Shown here: in pieces, positions 1 through 8,239 of the stretch
Position numbering within the stretch: position 1 is the first letter of the stretch
How the letters are laid out: each line of letters begins with the position of its first letter
Assembly: GCA_949299825.1 (NCBI GenBank)
Contig: CASGBP010000069.1
Span: forward strand, 1-11,884
Reading direction: 5' to 3'
DNA from: an uncultured Mycoplasmataceae bacterium
GTDB lineage: Bacteria; Bacillota_I; Bacilli_A; Mycoplasmatales; Mycoplasmoidaceae
Length of the DNA stretch: 11,884 nt
Made by a program: the position numbers and the translations under genes
Notes under the pieces: model-generated
Told to the model about the DNA's origin: nothing
The model's input: the letters and a program-made list of their open reading frames with translations, nothing else
The model's database searches: none

Positions 1-176
1 GGATTAACAGTAATTGAATTTTTAATAGTAAAAGTGTTGCTATTTAATTTGCAAGTTATTGTTTCAATAACACTTGGGCTTGAAGAACACGAAACTAGTA
101 TTGGAGCTGTAATAGCAGCAATAGAAATCATCCCAATAAAACCTAAAATTATTTTTTTGTTAAATCTAACTTTCAT
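1..176 (-). CDS. Surface lipoprotein, N-terminal part (runs off left edge)
   Basis: This is the beginning of a lipoprotein anchored in the outer leaflet of the cell membrane. From the ATG at 174-176 the first residues are basic (MKVRFNKK). A hydrophobic stretch follows (IILGFIGMISIAAITAPI) and ends in a lipobox LVS|C with the acceptor Cys at residue 30, then SSSPSVIET. About 28 further residues rich in Ser, Thr, Asn and Ile are visible before the sequence ends, with no stop. An in-frame ATG at 195-197 would add seven residues (MLKYFRH). Neither start has a clear Shine-Dalgarno sequence, and I prefer 176 because it gives a normal-length signal peptide. The gene lies 61 nt downstream of the coiled-coil cassette on the same strand and might be read through from it. 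The lipobox resembles mycoplasma surface lipoproteins in general. Too little of the mature protein is present to name a family. Confidence 0.8.
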   Translation of the reverse strand, partial: MKVRFNKKIILGFIGMISIAAITAPILVSCSSSPSVIETITCKLNSNTFTIKNSITVN

Positions 177-237
177 ATGTCTAAAATATTTTAACATATT
201 TATATGTTCATTTATATTTACAAAATTTTAAAAATAA

Positions 238-3192
238 TTATCTTGTTTTCTTTCCGATTATTTCATCTAAATCAATTTCATCATGACCTTTAGAGAAAGA
301 CAAAATGTTTGATAATCTAGACATTACTTTTTTCTTTGGCTTAGCCATTTTAACTTGAACAGTTGGTTTTGCCTTAGCATTACTCTTAGATTTATTTTTT
401 GAAGTAGATGATTTAGTAGTTAAAGATCTATTATCAACCTTTGGATTTTTCTTAACAGTTAACTCATTCTTAGTAGCGATTCTTTTTTTACTTGAAGTAG
501 GTTTAGACTTAGATGCAGATTTAGTTGTTACAATTTTAGTTGGTTTTTTAGCCTTATGAACTTTACCTAAATTATCAAGATTTGCAGTATTTTTATGTTT
601 TAAAGTTTTTAATTTTTCTTTTTTGTTGTTTTTTGGCTTACTAGCCTTATCATTTTTTGCATTAATTCTTTCCTCAATACGAGATTGCTTGAAATGTTCA
701 CGCTTTAAACGTCTAACATTCTTTGAAATTCCATCCATCTTTCTTGATTCATTTTCCATGAAAACACTTCTATCATAAATTAATTCAGCATCATCCCTAA
801 TGTCATCAACTTTTTTCATTTTCTTTTTAAGGTCATTCTTAGCTTCTTCTATCAATCTAATTTCTTCTTTTTCAAGAGCCTTAACATCATTATCATAATT
901 TATCAAAGCTAATTCTCGAAGCATTGCAACTCTTTGAAGTGGATCTTCAACATTTCTAAATTTATCTAATACAACAACCTTAGAAACTCCTGGAGGAATT
1001 CTTTTGTTTAATGTTCTTGCAGCTAATCTAACATCATTCAACATTGTAGAAGCTACAACTCCAGTATTTGTTCTTAATAAATCTAATTTAACATTCTCAG
1101 AATCCAATACTAATGGATTAATCTTTACAGGCATATCAGATAAAATAACTTTATCTTCTGGATGTTTTTCATTATATTTTTGAATTTTATCAATAACCTT
1201 ATTTATTTCAGAGATTTCATATTTTAATTGAGTTTCTTCAAGTTTTTTTAAGTGTTTGTTATAAAAAGCAACATTTGTTAAGTGAGCTTCTTCTTCTTTT
1301 GCTACACTAGCATGGAAGTTTTCGATAATTTCTTCCTTTGCAATAAAATGTTGGTTTTTAGCATACTCAACAGCATCATCATATTTTTCATTAATACTAG
1401 AATTTTTATTTTTATAAATCTTATCAACTGAAACAAAAAGATCAGAAATACGACGATTTTCACGTTCAGCTATTTCAGAATACTTTGCATCTAATTTTTG
1501 AGATAATTTAATTCTTTTTCTACTTTCAAGTTCTTCATCTATTAATTGATGATACAAAGAAAAAGCTAAACCAATAACATCTCTAACATATGCTATATTT
1601 TCTGGTGTCCTTTCTAAATGATATGGATCTATTCTTTTAAATCAAGACTTAATTTCTCTCAAATCCACACCACTATCTTGGAATAAAGACATATTTTCAA
1701 TAACTAATTGTGAGTTTACTAATTTTGAAAAGTCTTCTTTCATTTTGATAATTTTTGCAGGAATAAATAATAATTTTTTTGGTTTTCTTGGCACCAAATT
1801 TCCATCTCCGTCAAAACTAGAACGACGATTACTTATAAATTCAATTTGATAAGCATTATCATCAATACGAGATACCTTGTAATCATCACTTTTTTCTGCA
1901 AGTTTTTCAATTTTTCTTCATTTATCTATTGATGAAGATATTTCTCTTTTTGTATAAATATCCTCAATTTCTAAACCATCATCTAAATCTAAATTAGTAT
2001 GAATAGAATTTAATTCACGATAGTCATTAGCAAATTTAACTGCATCTTCAGTAATCATGAAAGATTCTTTTTTTGCATTAAGAATTCTTTGATATGCATC
2101 AGATGAAATAATCATATACTTTCTATCCTTAATATTGTTTTGTAATCTTTCCCTATAATTTCTAATTTTATCTCTATGAATTTCATTTGCTTTTGAATAA
2201 TCATTAATTGCTTGGATCTTGCTAGCAAAAGTAGAATCACTTCCTCTAAGTTTAATAAATTTATCAATCACTGCTCTTTCTTGACTTGAAAGTTTTGATC
2301 TATCCAAATTGTTAAAAATAGCAGCAATACTTTCAACATCTCTAATCTTTAATTCATCAAGATCCTCATATGCAGCATAACGTCTTCTTACATCATCAAA
2401 TTCCTTGTGTCCAAGTTTTTGATCAAATTTCTTACCAGCAGATAAAGCTCTAACTCTATCATTTCTTCATTTACGTTTAATTTCAATAACTTCTTTCTTT
2501 TCTTCAATTCTAGCCAAAGCTTTATTTCTATCGATAACATTGTTTGATAAAGCAATTTCTCTATCAAGTGAAATTTTAGCTAGTGTTTCCTTTAAATCAA
2601 TATCATTTTGTTCAAGTAATACTGGTTTTAAACGTTTGATATCTTCAAGTACAGATTTGTGTCTTTCAAATTCAAATTTAGTTTCATAATATCGTTTTTC
2701 AAGTAAAACAGCCTTATTTAGTAAACGTAAAGAATTAATTCTTGCAATAACCAAATTCTTTTGTTTTAATATCTCAATTTTCTCTAAGTCACGTTCATAC
2801 TCTTGTGCAGCTTGTTTTGATAATTCATTAGATCTTTCAACTGCACATTTATATGCATCCATAAATTTACTCTTTGAATATTTTTTAACTGCATAAATAT
2901 CATCATATTTTTGTGCATGGTTAGTATCACCATAAATGTCTAATGGAGTAAATCCATAATAACATGAGTGCTTATCTTCTGGATGTCTACGGAAATGAGG
3001 ATCATTAATGTTAACAATAGAAGTATCTACACGATTTGAATTTTTCCTTAACTCAATTGTTTCTTTAGGCTTCATATTATGTTCTGGTTTAACAACCTTA
3101 ACATTTCTCCTATCTCCACTATATTCAAATGCATCATTTTCATTTAATTCTATTTCTTGATTAACCTTTTTCTTATTTTTAATTGCACTCAT
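238..3192 (-). CDS. 984-aa helical, coiled-coil-like protein with Lys-rich C-terminal tail, unknown function
   Basis: I do not recognise this protein. Reading TGA as Trp (codons at 2467-2469, 1918-1920 and 1642-1644) gives one uninterrupted frame from an ATG with a strong AAGGAG six nt upstream. Roughly, residues 1-75 are polar and basic and include HPEDK at 70-74. A YYGF...DI segment lies at 78-86. Residues about 100-240 are strongly helical and charged. A mixed region follows, including a probable beta-containing part near residues 435-500. Residues about 546-675 and 755-845 are again E/K/R-rich and helical. Residues about 846-955 are a low-complexity tail dominated by Lys, Ser, Thr, Pro and Asn. 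The last 29 residues hold a short amphipathic part (SRLSNILSF) and an acidic DEIDLDEII motif. There is no signal peptide or membrane segment, so it is probably cytoplasmic. It is the last gene of a three-gene cassette. A cytoskeletal or scaffolding role is inferred from composition only, and nucleic-acid binding through the tail is an alternative. Confidence 0.93.
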
Positions 3193-3198
3193 TTTATT

Positions 3199-3204
3199 CT
3201 CCTT
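3199..3204 (-). promoter_or_regulatory. Shine-Dalgarno of the 984-aa gene
   Basis: AAGGAG on the minus strand lies six nt before the ATG at 3190-3192. It fixes the start of the large gene and shows that the long frame, not its TGA-delimited pieces, is the translated unit. Confidence 0.85.
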
Positions 3205-3215
3205 CTTGATTCTTT

Positions 3216-3623
3216 TTATAATTTAAATTTTTCATCATCTAAAAACGTTATTCTTGGTCATTCCTTTGCTGGAGTTAATTGATTAACTCTTTCATATTTT
3301 TGATCGCCCCTAACCATTACACCTTTATATTGAAAAGGATTTAGTAATGAAGTATATGGTTTGAAATCAATTTGTTGATATTCATCATCATCATTTAAAT
3401 TAATTGATATTTTTGACACATCATATGAGTTAGATACAAACCTAGGTCCTTGAAAAGTAGTCGGTTGGTTTCTTATAAATGAAAAATCACATTGTTCAAA
3501 ACTATCATTATCTTCAACTGTATCAATCTTTATTGATAAAATTTTTTCATCAATCTTAGTCAAATCAAAAGGTTTATACTTTTTTGCTTCAAATATGAAT
3601 TCACCTTTTTTTTGATTTGACAT
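3216..3623 (-). CDS. 135-aa acidic hypothetical protein, middle gene of the cassette
   Basis: I do not recognise this protein. It starts at ATG 3621-3623, with AAAGGA seven nt upstream, and ends at TAA 3216-3218 after one TGA-coded Trp at residue 122 (3258-3260). It is rich in Asp, Phe, Tyr, Gln and Asn, with alternating hydrophobic and polar residues (for example KISINLNDDDEYQQIDF near residues 71-87). It looks like a mainly beta or partly disordered protein, unlike its two helical neighbours. It has no signal peptide, membrane helix or obvious catalytic motif, and one Cys (residue 45). It lies 23 nt after the 259-aa gene and 23 nt before the 984-aa gene, so co-transcription is very likely. 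A small adaptor or partner for the two helical proteins is a reasonable inference, but nothing in the sequence proves it. Confidence 0.9.
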
Positions 3624-3646
3624 AGATTAATCCTTTCAAAAACTAA

Positions 3647-4426
3647 CTATCTTCTTTTCTTAGTTGTTTTTACTTTTGATTTTTTCCTATTTTGTTGATT
3701 TCGTGCTGATGTTGTGCTAACTTCAGCATCAATTCCTTTACTCTTAGAAATAATACCTTGTAAGATTTCTAATTCTTCTTCAGTAAAAATGTCACTTCTA
3801 ACACTGAATCTATGTTTACGATTAGCTGCTTCTTGTCTCTTTTCGTCTTCAATACGCTTTCTTTCAAGACGTTGTTGTTTCTTAATAGCTCTTAATTCAC
3901 GTGATGTAAGAGTTTCCTCTCTTTGAATTTGTCTTTTTTCAAAATCATCCTTAGATCTCTTCATTTCTTCACGTAATCTAATTTCTTCTTCAGCTTGTGC
4001 TTTTAGTCGAAGTTGTCTTTCTCTCCTTGATTCTTCACCAATTTCATCATAATCAACTTCTGTTTTCTTGTTAGACAATCAAAACTTGGTAAAAAAATCT
4101 TTTGTGCTTTTTCTTCTTGCTTCATTTTCTCTATGAGAAATTTCATCAAGAATTTGAGAATCTGATTTACCTTTCTCTTTTAAACTTCGTGCTTCAGCAA
4201 TGTATTTATTTGCCAATCTCTCAGCTTCTTCATAAACTTTTCTTTCATCGTCTGTCATAGGAATTATTTCGTGTTCATCAACAAAAGTGACATCAACTTC
4301 TCTACCATCAACAAAAACTCTTTGTACTCCGCCCTCAATTATTCCCAAAGCTTTTGCATCATTTTCATGAAGATAAAGTATATTTCTGTCATCATCAATT
4401 TGCACTCTTTTTGAATTTTTTAACAT
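3647..4426 (-). CDS. 259-aa E/K/R-rich helical protein with basic tail, first gene of the cassette
   Basis: I do not recognise this protein. The frame runs from ATG 4424-4426 (AAGGGGG four nt upstream) to TAG 3647-3649, through a TGA-coded Trp at residue 116 (4079-4081). Residues about 7-57 look beta-rich (RVQIDDDRNILYL, VQRVFVDGREVDVTFVD) and could form a small folded head. Residues about 58-110 are a charged helix. Residues about 130-206 are an almost uninterrupted run of Glu, Lys, Arg and Gln with few hydrophobic residues. Such a stretch can form either a coiled coil or a rigid single alpha-helix. A short predicted helix follows (FTEEELEILQGII, residues 214-226), then a Ser/Thr/Asn linker and a Lys/Arg terminal tail (about 246-259). 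There is no signal peptide or membrane segment. Like the 984-aa product it pairs helical rods with a basic C-terminus, so related structural roles are inferred. Confidence 0.92.
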
Positions 4427-4504
4427 ATTTCCCCCTTAAAATGTCCTTCCTTTTGACCTAGGTTGTTAAATATCTTTATTCACATAAAATACATTAACAT
4501 ACTA

Positions 4505-4514
4505 ATTATATAAT
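4505..4514. promoter_or_regulatory. Overlapping divergent -10 boxes in the 4427-4558 intergenic region
   Basis: The 10-bp palindrome ATTATATAAT contains a perfect TATAAT on each strand (4509-4514 on plus, 4505-4510 on minus). The plus box would start the flavoprotein mRNA with a leader of roughly 40 nt. The minus box would start the coiled-coil cassette mRNA with a leader of roughly 70 nt. No convincing TTGACA box is present at 16-18 nt on either side, which is common in mollicute promoters. In DNA this A+T-rich such boxes also occur by chance. Confidence 0.45.
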
Positions 4515-4558
4515 AAAATATTAAAAATTATGCTTTTTTGTTTGTTTTTAGGGGTAAA

Positions 4559-5470
4559 ATGCTAGATTTAATTATTATTGGTGCAGGTCCAACTGGTTTA
4601 TATGGTGCTTTTTATGCGGCATTAAATAATTTAAATACACTAATTCTAGAAATAGATAATGAAATAGGTGGTGCTCCTAGAAAAATGTTTCCAGAAAAGT
4701 TTTTATATGATATTCCTGGATTTTTGGAAATAACAGGTAATGATTTTGTCAAAAACCTAATAGAACAACTTGAAACTCAGAAAAATTGATCAATAAAAAC
4801 AAATATTCACATCACAAGGATTGAAGAAAATTTAAATTTCTATAGATTGTTTGATGACAAAAATAACACTTATGAAGCTAAATACATTATTTTTGCTACT
4901 GGGTATGGTTCTTTTAAATTTAAGTCATTAGACAAGTCTATAGTCAAAGGCAACACAATTATAAATCATGTAATAAGTAACATTAATTTATATAAAAATA
5001 AAAAAATTGTGATTTGTGGTGGAGGAAATTCAGCAATAGATTACTCATTAATGCTATCTAATGAAGATACAAATGAAATTCAATTAATACATCATAGTGA
5101 AAATTTTAGGGCACTTGAAGAAAACACTAAAAAACTTGAACACAAAAAGAACGTAAAAATATATAAGGGGTATGAAATTAAAAATATTCAAGATAATAAC
5201 ATTGAAATAGTAAAAAACAATGATTCATACAAGTTAGATTTTGATGAAATTTTTGTGTTCTATGGTATTGAATTAATATCAAACGAAACAAATAAACTAA
5301 AAATTTTTAATGATAAAAAGAAGATTGAGGTAGATGATAATTTAGAAAGCATTGTGTATAAAAATATATTTGCTTGTGGTTCAGTTACAAATCGACAATT
5401 AAACAATCTATTAATTCATGGCTTTAGTCATATAGCACAAGTAATTGATTTAATTAAAAAAAGAGGGTAA
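4559..5470 (+). CDS. Ferredoxin/flavodoxin--NADP+ reductase-like (thioredoxin-reductase-fold) flavoprotein
   Basis: This is a 303-aa cytoplasmic flavoprotein of the two-dinucleotide-domain family that holds thioredoxin reductase and type 2 ferredoxin-NADP+ reductase (YumC-like). The FAD-binding GAGPTG lies at residues 8-13, and GG with FPEKFLYDIPGF at 44-55 matches the YumC-type signature. An ATGYG motif lies at 113-117 and the second Rossmann motif GGGNSAID at 154-161. The CxxC redox pair of true thioredoxin reductase is absent, which favours the ferredoxin-reductase type. Two features are odd. The usual HRR of the NADPH 2'-phosphate site reads HHS (178-180), though FRA is kept at 183-185. 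The usual GD near the C-terminus reads GS (274-275). Cofactor preference may therefore differ. The start is ATG 4559 with AGGGG four nt upstream; an upstream TTG at 4538 has no ribosome site. One TGA encodes Trp77. The physiological electron partner is unknown. Confidence 0.88.
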
Positions 5471-5471
5471 T

Positions 5472-5948
5472 TTATTTATGATATGTTATGTTGTTCAAAA
5501 TAGTAAAAGAACGATAGATTTGTTCAGATATTATTAATTGAAACATTTGATGAGTGAAGGTAAAACAAGAAAAGGAAATACATTCATCCATTTGATTTAT
5601 AAAGGATTTATCTAATCCAAACGAACTGCCAATAAAGAAATTAATATTTTTATAGGGACCATTAATTAGATTGTTTATTTTTTTTGAAAAATCTATTGAA
5701 CTCATTTGTTTTGATTCAATAACTGTTGCAATATTGTATGAATCATGAATAAACTTTTGAAAATTTTTTGCCTCATTTCTTAAAATAATATTTTGTTGTT
5801 CACTACTAGGATTATCAAAAATGTTTTCCTCCTTGATTAGAATTCTTTCACAACAAATATAGTGATTTATTTTTTTAATATATTTTTCTATTAATATATC
5901 TAAATTTTTATCTTTAACCTTACCAACTGAAATAATTCTAATTTTCAC
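5472..5948 (-). CDS. rlmH: 23S rRNA (pseudouridine-1915 N3) methyltransferase RlmH
   Basis: RlmH is a small SPOUT-class methyltransferase that uses S-adenosylmethionine to methylate pseudouridine 1915 in helix 69 of 23S rRNA on assembled ribosomes. The 158-aa length matches the family (about 155-160). The N-terminus MKIRIISVGKVK is typical. The SAM-binding loop reads FFIGSSFGL (104-112, usually IGG). The C-terminal block THQ...SEQIYRSFTIL...YHK contains the conserved Arg of YR, the Tyr-His pair near the end, and the family's closing signature. The Arg usually found after HQxx is Gln here (residue 137). The start is GTG at 5946-5948; a stop lies nine nt upstream in frame, so no longer form exists. 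GAGGA at 5961-5965 is 12 nt away. The start lies inside the end of metG, with an 11-nt overlap, so translation is probably coupled. It ends 1 nt from the flavoprotein stop codon on the other strand. Confidence 0.95.
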   Translation of the reverse strand: MKIRIISVGKVKDKNLDILIEKYIKKINHYICCERILIKEENIFDNPSSEQQNIILRNEAKNFQKFIHDSYNIATVIESKQMSSIDFSKKINNLINGPYKNINFFIGSSFGLDKSFINQMDECISFSCFTFTHQMFQLIISEQIYRSFTILNNITYHK

Positions 5949-7494
5949 TACTTTTATTTATCCTCACAAAAATTGGAGTCGATTTTCCGACTACACAATT
6001 AACTGAATCAATTTTATCAATCTTATTAAAATCTAAAGTAATATTAGTTTGTTCTAAAGCTTGTTTAACACCATCTATTAAAACAGGTGACAATCAAAAA
6101 CAAGAAAGTTCAATTATTTTAAAAAGTATGACTAATAATTCATTAATTTCTTTAATTTTATTTTCCTTAAACAATTCTCATGGCTTTTTTTCTTCAATCA
6201 ACTTGTTTGCTAAATTAATTATATTTTGCACATTTATTAGAATTTTATTAGGAGTTAACTGATTAACAAATTCAATATTTTGCTTATTAAAATTTTTTAT
6301 TAACTCATGAATGTTTTTAAATTCATCAGTTGTGGATTCATTTAATAATTTAACTTTGCCATCACTATATTTTATTGCCAATCCTATTGATCTTGAAACA
6401 AGGTTACCAAAATTGTTTGCTAAATCTCCATTATATATAGAAATAAAAGCTTCATTACTAAAAATACTATCATTGGTTAATGATATTTCCTTAATTAAAT
6501 AGTAACGAACAGCATCACTTCCATACTTATTTAAATAGTAAAAAGGATCAATTACATTCCCTAATGACTTTGACATTTTTTCACCATTAGAAAGAATTCA
6601 GCCATGAGAAATAATTTTAGTAGGTAATTTAACATTTAAAGCATGTAAAAAAATTGGTCAGTATATGCAATGGAATCTTGTAATTTCCTTTGATAAAACA
6701 TGTACAATCTCTGCATCATGATGATTTCAATACTTTTGATATAAATAATCATCATCATTCATAAAATTTAAGGCAGTTAAATAGTTAAAAAGTGCATCCA
6801 TCCACACATATATAACATGATTTTTGTTTTCATTTATAGGTATTCCTCAATTAAAAGAAGAACGAGAAATAGATAAATCAGTTAAATCGTTATTTATAAA
6901 ATTATTTATCAATTCATTCATTCTAGAGATTGGAAAAATAAAATCATTGTGATCTTTAAAATAATCAGCAATTCAATTTCTAAAATGTGTCATCTTAAAA
7001 AAATATGATTCTTCTTCTACAGTTGACAATTTATGTCCATGCACACAATACAACTCATTATTTTTCTCAATTGTATCTTTTAGTGCGATGTTTTCTTCAC
7101 ATGAAACACAATATAAACCAACTCACTTGGATAAATAAATCAAATCATTAGATAAATAATTAGAAAAAATTTTTTGTACTGTTTTTATATGGTTATTATC
7201 AGTTGTCCTTGAAAAATGATCATATTCAATTTTTAACTCTTTTCACAACGATTTAAAAATATCGGCTATTTCATTTAAATATTGCATGATTTCTTTTTTG
7301 TTTTTTTCAGCTGATATCTGAATTTTCTTACCATGTTCATCCATTCCAGTGACAAAAAAAGTTTCATAACCTATTAATTTCTTATATCTATTAATCACAT
7401 CAGCTAAAACTGTTGAATAAGCATGACCAATATGTGGTTTTCCAGAAGGATAATAAATTGGTGTGCTGATATAAAAAGTTTTTTTACCTGTCAT
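5938..7494 (-). CDS. metG: Methionyl-tRNA synthetase
   Basis: This class I aminoacyl-tRNA synthetase charges tRNA-Met with methionine using ATP. The frame is 518 aa once TGA is read as Trp. Active-site motifs are intact: HIGH at residues 21-24 after TPIYYPSGKP, DEH in VTGMDEHGKK, YVWMDAL in the Rossmann half, SFNWGIP, and KMSKS at 306-310. The inserted knuckle has C129-x2-C132 and C150-V-H-G-H, consistent with one zinc site. An anticodon-binding helical domain follows (SNEAFISIYNGDLANNFGNLV), and the end VVGKSTPIFVRI is typical. There is no C-terminal dimerising tRNA-binding (EMAP/Arc1p-like) domain, as in short bacterial forms. The start is ATG 7492-7494 with AGGAGGG (7502-7508) seven nt upstream. 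It overlaps the upstream membrane-protein gene by 11 nt and the downstream rlmH by 11 nt, forming one operon. Confidence 0.98.
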
Positions 7495-8167
7495 GAACCA
7501 ACCCTCCTAAATACTTATTTTTGAAATATTCCATTACTAAATATGAAATAAATATAGAAACAAAAGCCATTGATGAAATAACGATTCATAGAATGCCAAA
7601 TTGATTTAGTCTTCACTCAACAACATAATTATTAGCAGAATATTTAGCTAAAATTACATCATATGTATAATTAAAATTCAATACTTCAATATTGTTATTA
7701 ACTATATCATCCCAATAACCATTATTAATTATGTCCTTGTTTCTTAAATTTATTACATCTCTATTCATGAAATTCAATGATAATAAAAATAACAAAAATA
7801 GAATAATCAATATATAGAGAAACATAATGGTGTATCGTTTTGTGTATAATTTGTATTCACTATTTCTATATATTCAATATGTATAACAACATAAAGCAGT
7901 ATTTACAATAATTAAGACTGAAAACATTATTGAAAAACCATTTAAACTAATTTGATTTTTATCTGGTAATAACTTCAAATTATAAAAACCAAATTGGATT
8001 ACTTGGTTATAAGATACATCAATTCCATCATTATATTTCAAATATAAGAAGATCATTAATCCAATAACCAATAAAAGACTTAAAATCAAAAAACTATAAT
8101 TCAAAAATGGTCAATGAACAAAAGAATCTCTATATCATTTTCATGAATAATTAGGTTGTTTTTTCAT
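7484..8167 (-). CDS. 227-aa membrane protein with four predicted helices, unknown function
   Basis: I do not recognise this protein. The frame runs from ATG 8165-8167 to TAA 7484-7486, crossing several TGA-coded Trp codons (for example at 8141, 8135, 8111, 7874, 7613 and 7586). The first 22 residues are aromatic and basic (MKKQPNYSWKWYRDSF). Predicted membrane helices lie near residues 23-43 (SFLILSLLLVIGLMIFLYL), 77-97 (FSIMFSVLIIVNTALCC), 114-133 (IMFLYILIILFLLFLLSL) and 192-213 (GILWIVISSMAFVSIFISYLV). Between helices 1 and 2 is a loop of about 30 residues. Between helices 3 and 4 is a larger polar loop of about 55 residues with RDVINLRNKDIINNGYWDD. No signal-peptidase site, ATPase motif or transporter signature is visible. 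The last 11 nt overlap the start of metG, so it heads the metG-rlmH operon. No good Shine-Dalgarno precedes its ATG. Confidence 0.88.
7502..7508 (-). promoter_or_regulatory. Shine-Dalgarno of metG inside the upstream gene
   Basis: AGGAGGG on the minus strand is the strongest ribosome binding site in the window. It lies within the last codons of the membrane-protein gene, seven nt before the metG ATG. This lets metG initiate at high rate although its message overlaps the upstream reading frame. Confidence 0.85.
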
Positions 8168-8174
8168 AGATAAT

Positions 8175-8180
8175 ATTATA
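8175..8180 (-). promoter_or_regulatory. Candidate -10 box of the membrane protein-metG-rlmH operon
   Basis: A perfect TATAAT on the minus strand ends only seven nt before the ATG at 8165-8167. If used, transcription would begin at or next to the start codon and give a leaderless message, which fits the lack of a Shine-Dalgarno there. A TTTGAT-like box lies 15 nt upstream, closer than usual. A purely sequence-based call in A+T-rich DNA. Confidence 0.45.
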
Positions 8181-8239
8181 CCTATAAAGTATAAAATCAA
8201 AGATTCTTGAAAAAAAATTATAAAAATATTTTCATATTT

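Noticed and set aside
193..208. A 6-bp A+T hairpin (AACATA-TTTA-TATGTT) after the 984-aa gene
   Set aside because: It is weak, has no following T-run on the minus strand and falls in or next to the lipoprotein start, so I do not call it a terminator.
34..231. Plus-strand open frame opposite the lipoprotein start
   Set aside because: It lacks a ribosome site and mirrors a hydrophobic signal peptide on the minus strand, which has the better biological explanation (lipobox and Cys).
1150..2985. HPEDK pentapeptide occurring twice in the 984-aa protein (residues 70-74 and 677-681)
   Set aside because: The flanking sequences show no similarity, so a five-residue match is likely chance rather than a repeat domain.
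238..3192. Apparent split of the large gene into three fragments
   Set aside because: The breaks are all in-frame TGA codons, the frame never shifts, and metG and ligA in the same window need TGA as Trp at positions expected for Trp. It is one intact gene, not a pseudogene.
3714..3926. Plus-strand open frame opposite the 259-aa gene
   Set aside because: It is a composition shadow of the charged helix on the other strand, with no ribosome site.
4559..5470. Annotation as a true thioredoxin reductase (trxB)
   Set aside because: No CxxC redox pair exists anywhere in the protein, and the FPEKFLYDIPGF segment resembles type 2 ferredoxin-NADP+ reductases.
6311..6502. Plus-strand open frame inside metG
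   Set aside because: It lies entirely opposite conserved metG sequence and has no start signals.
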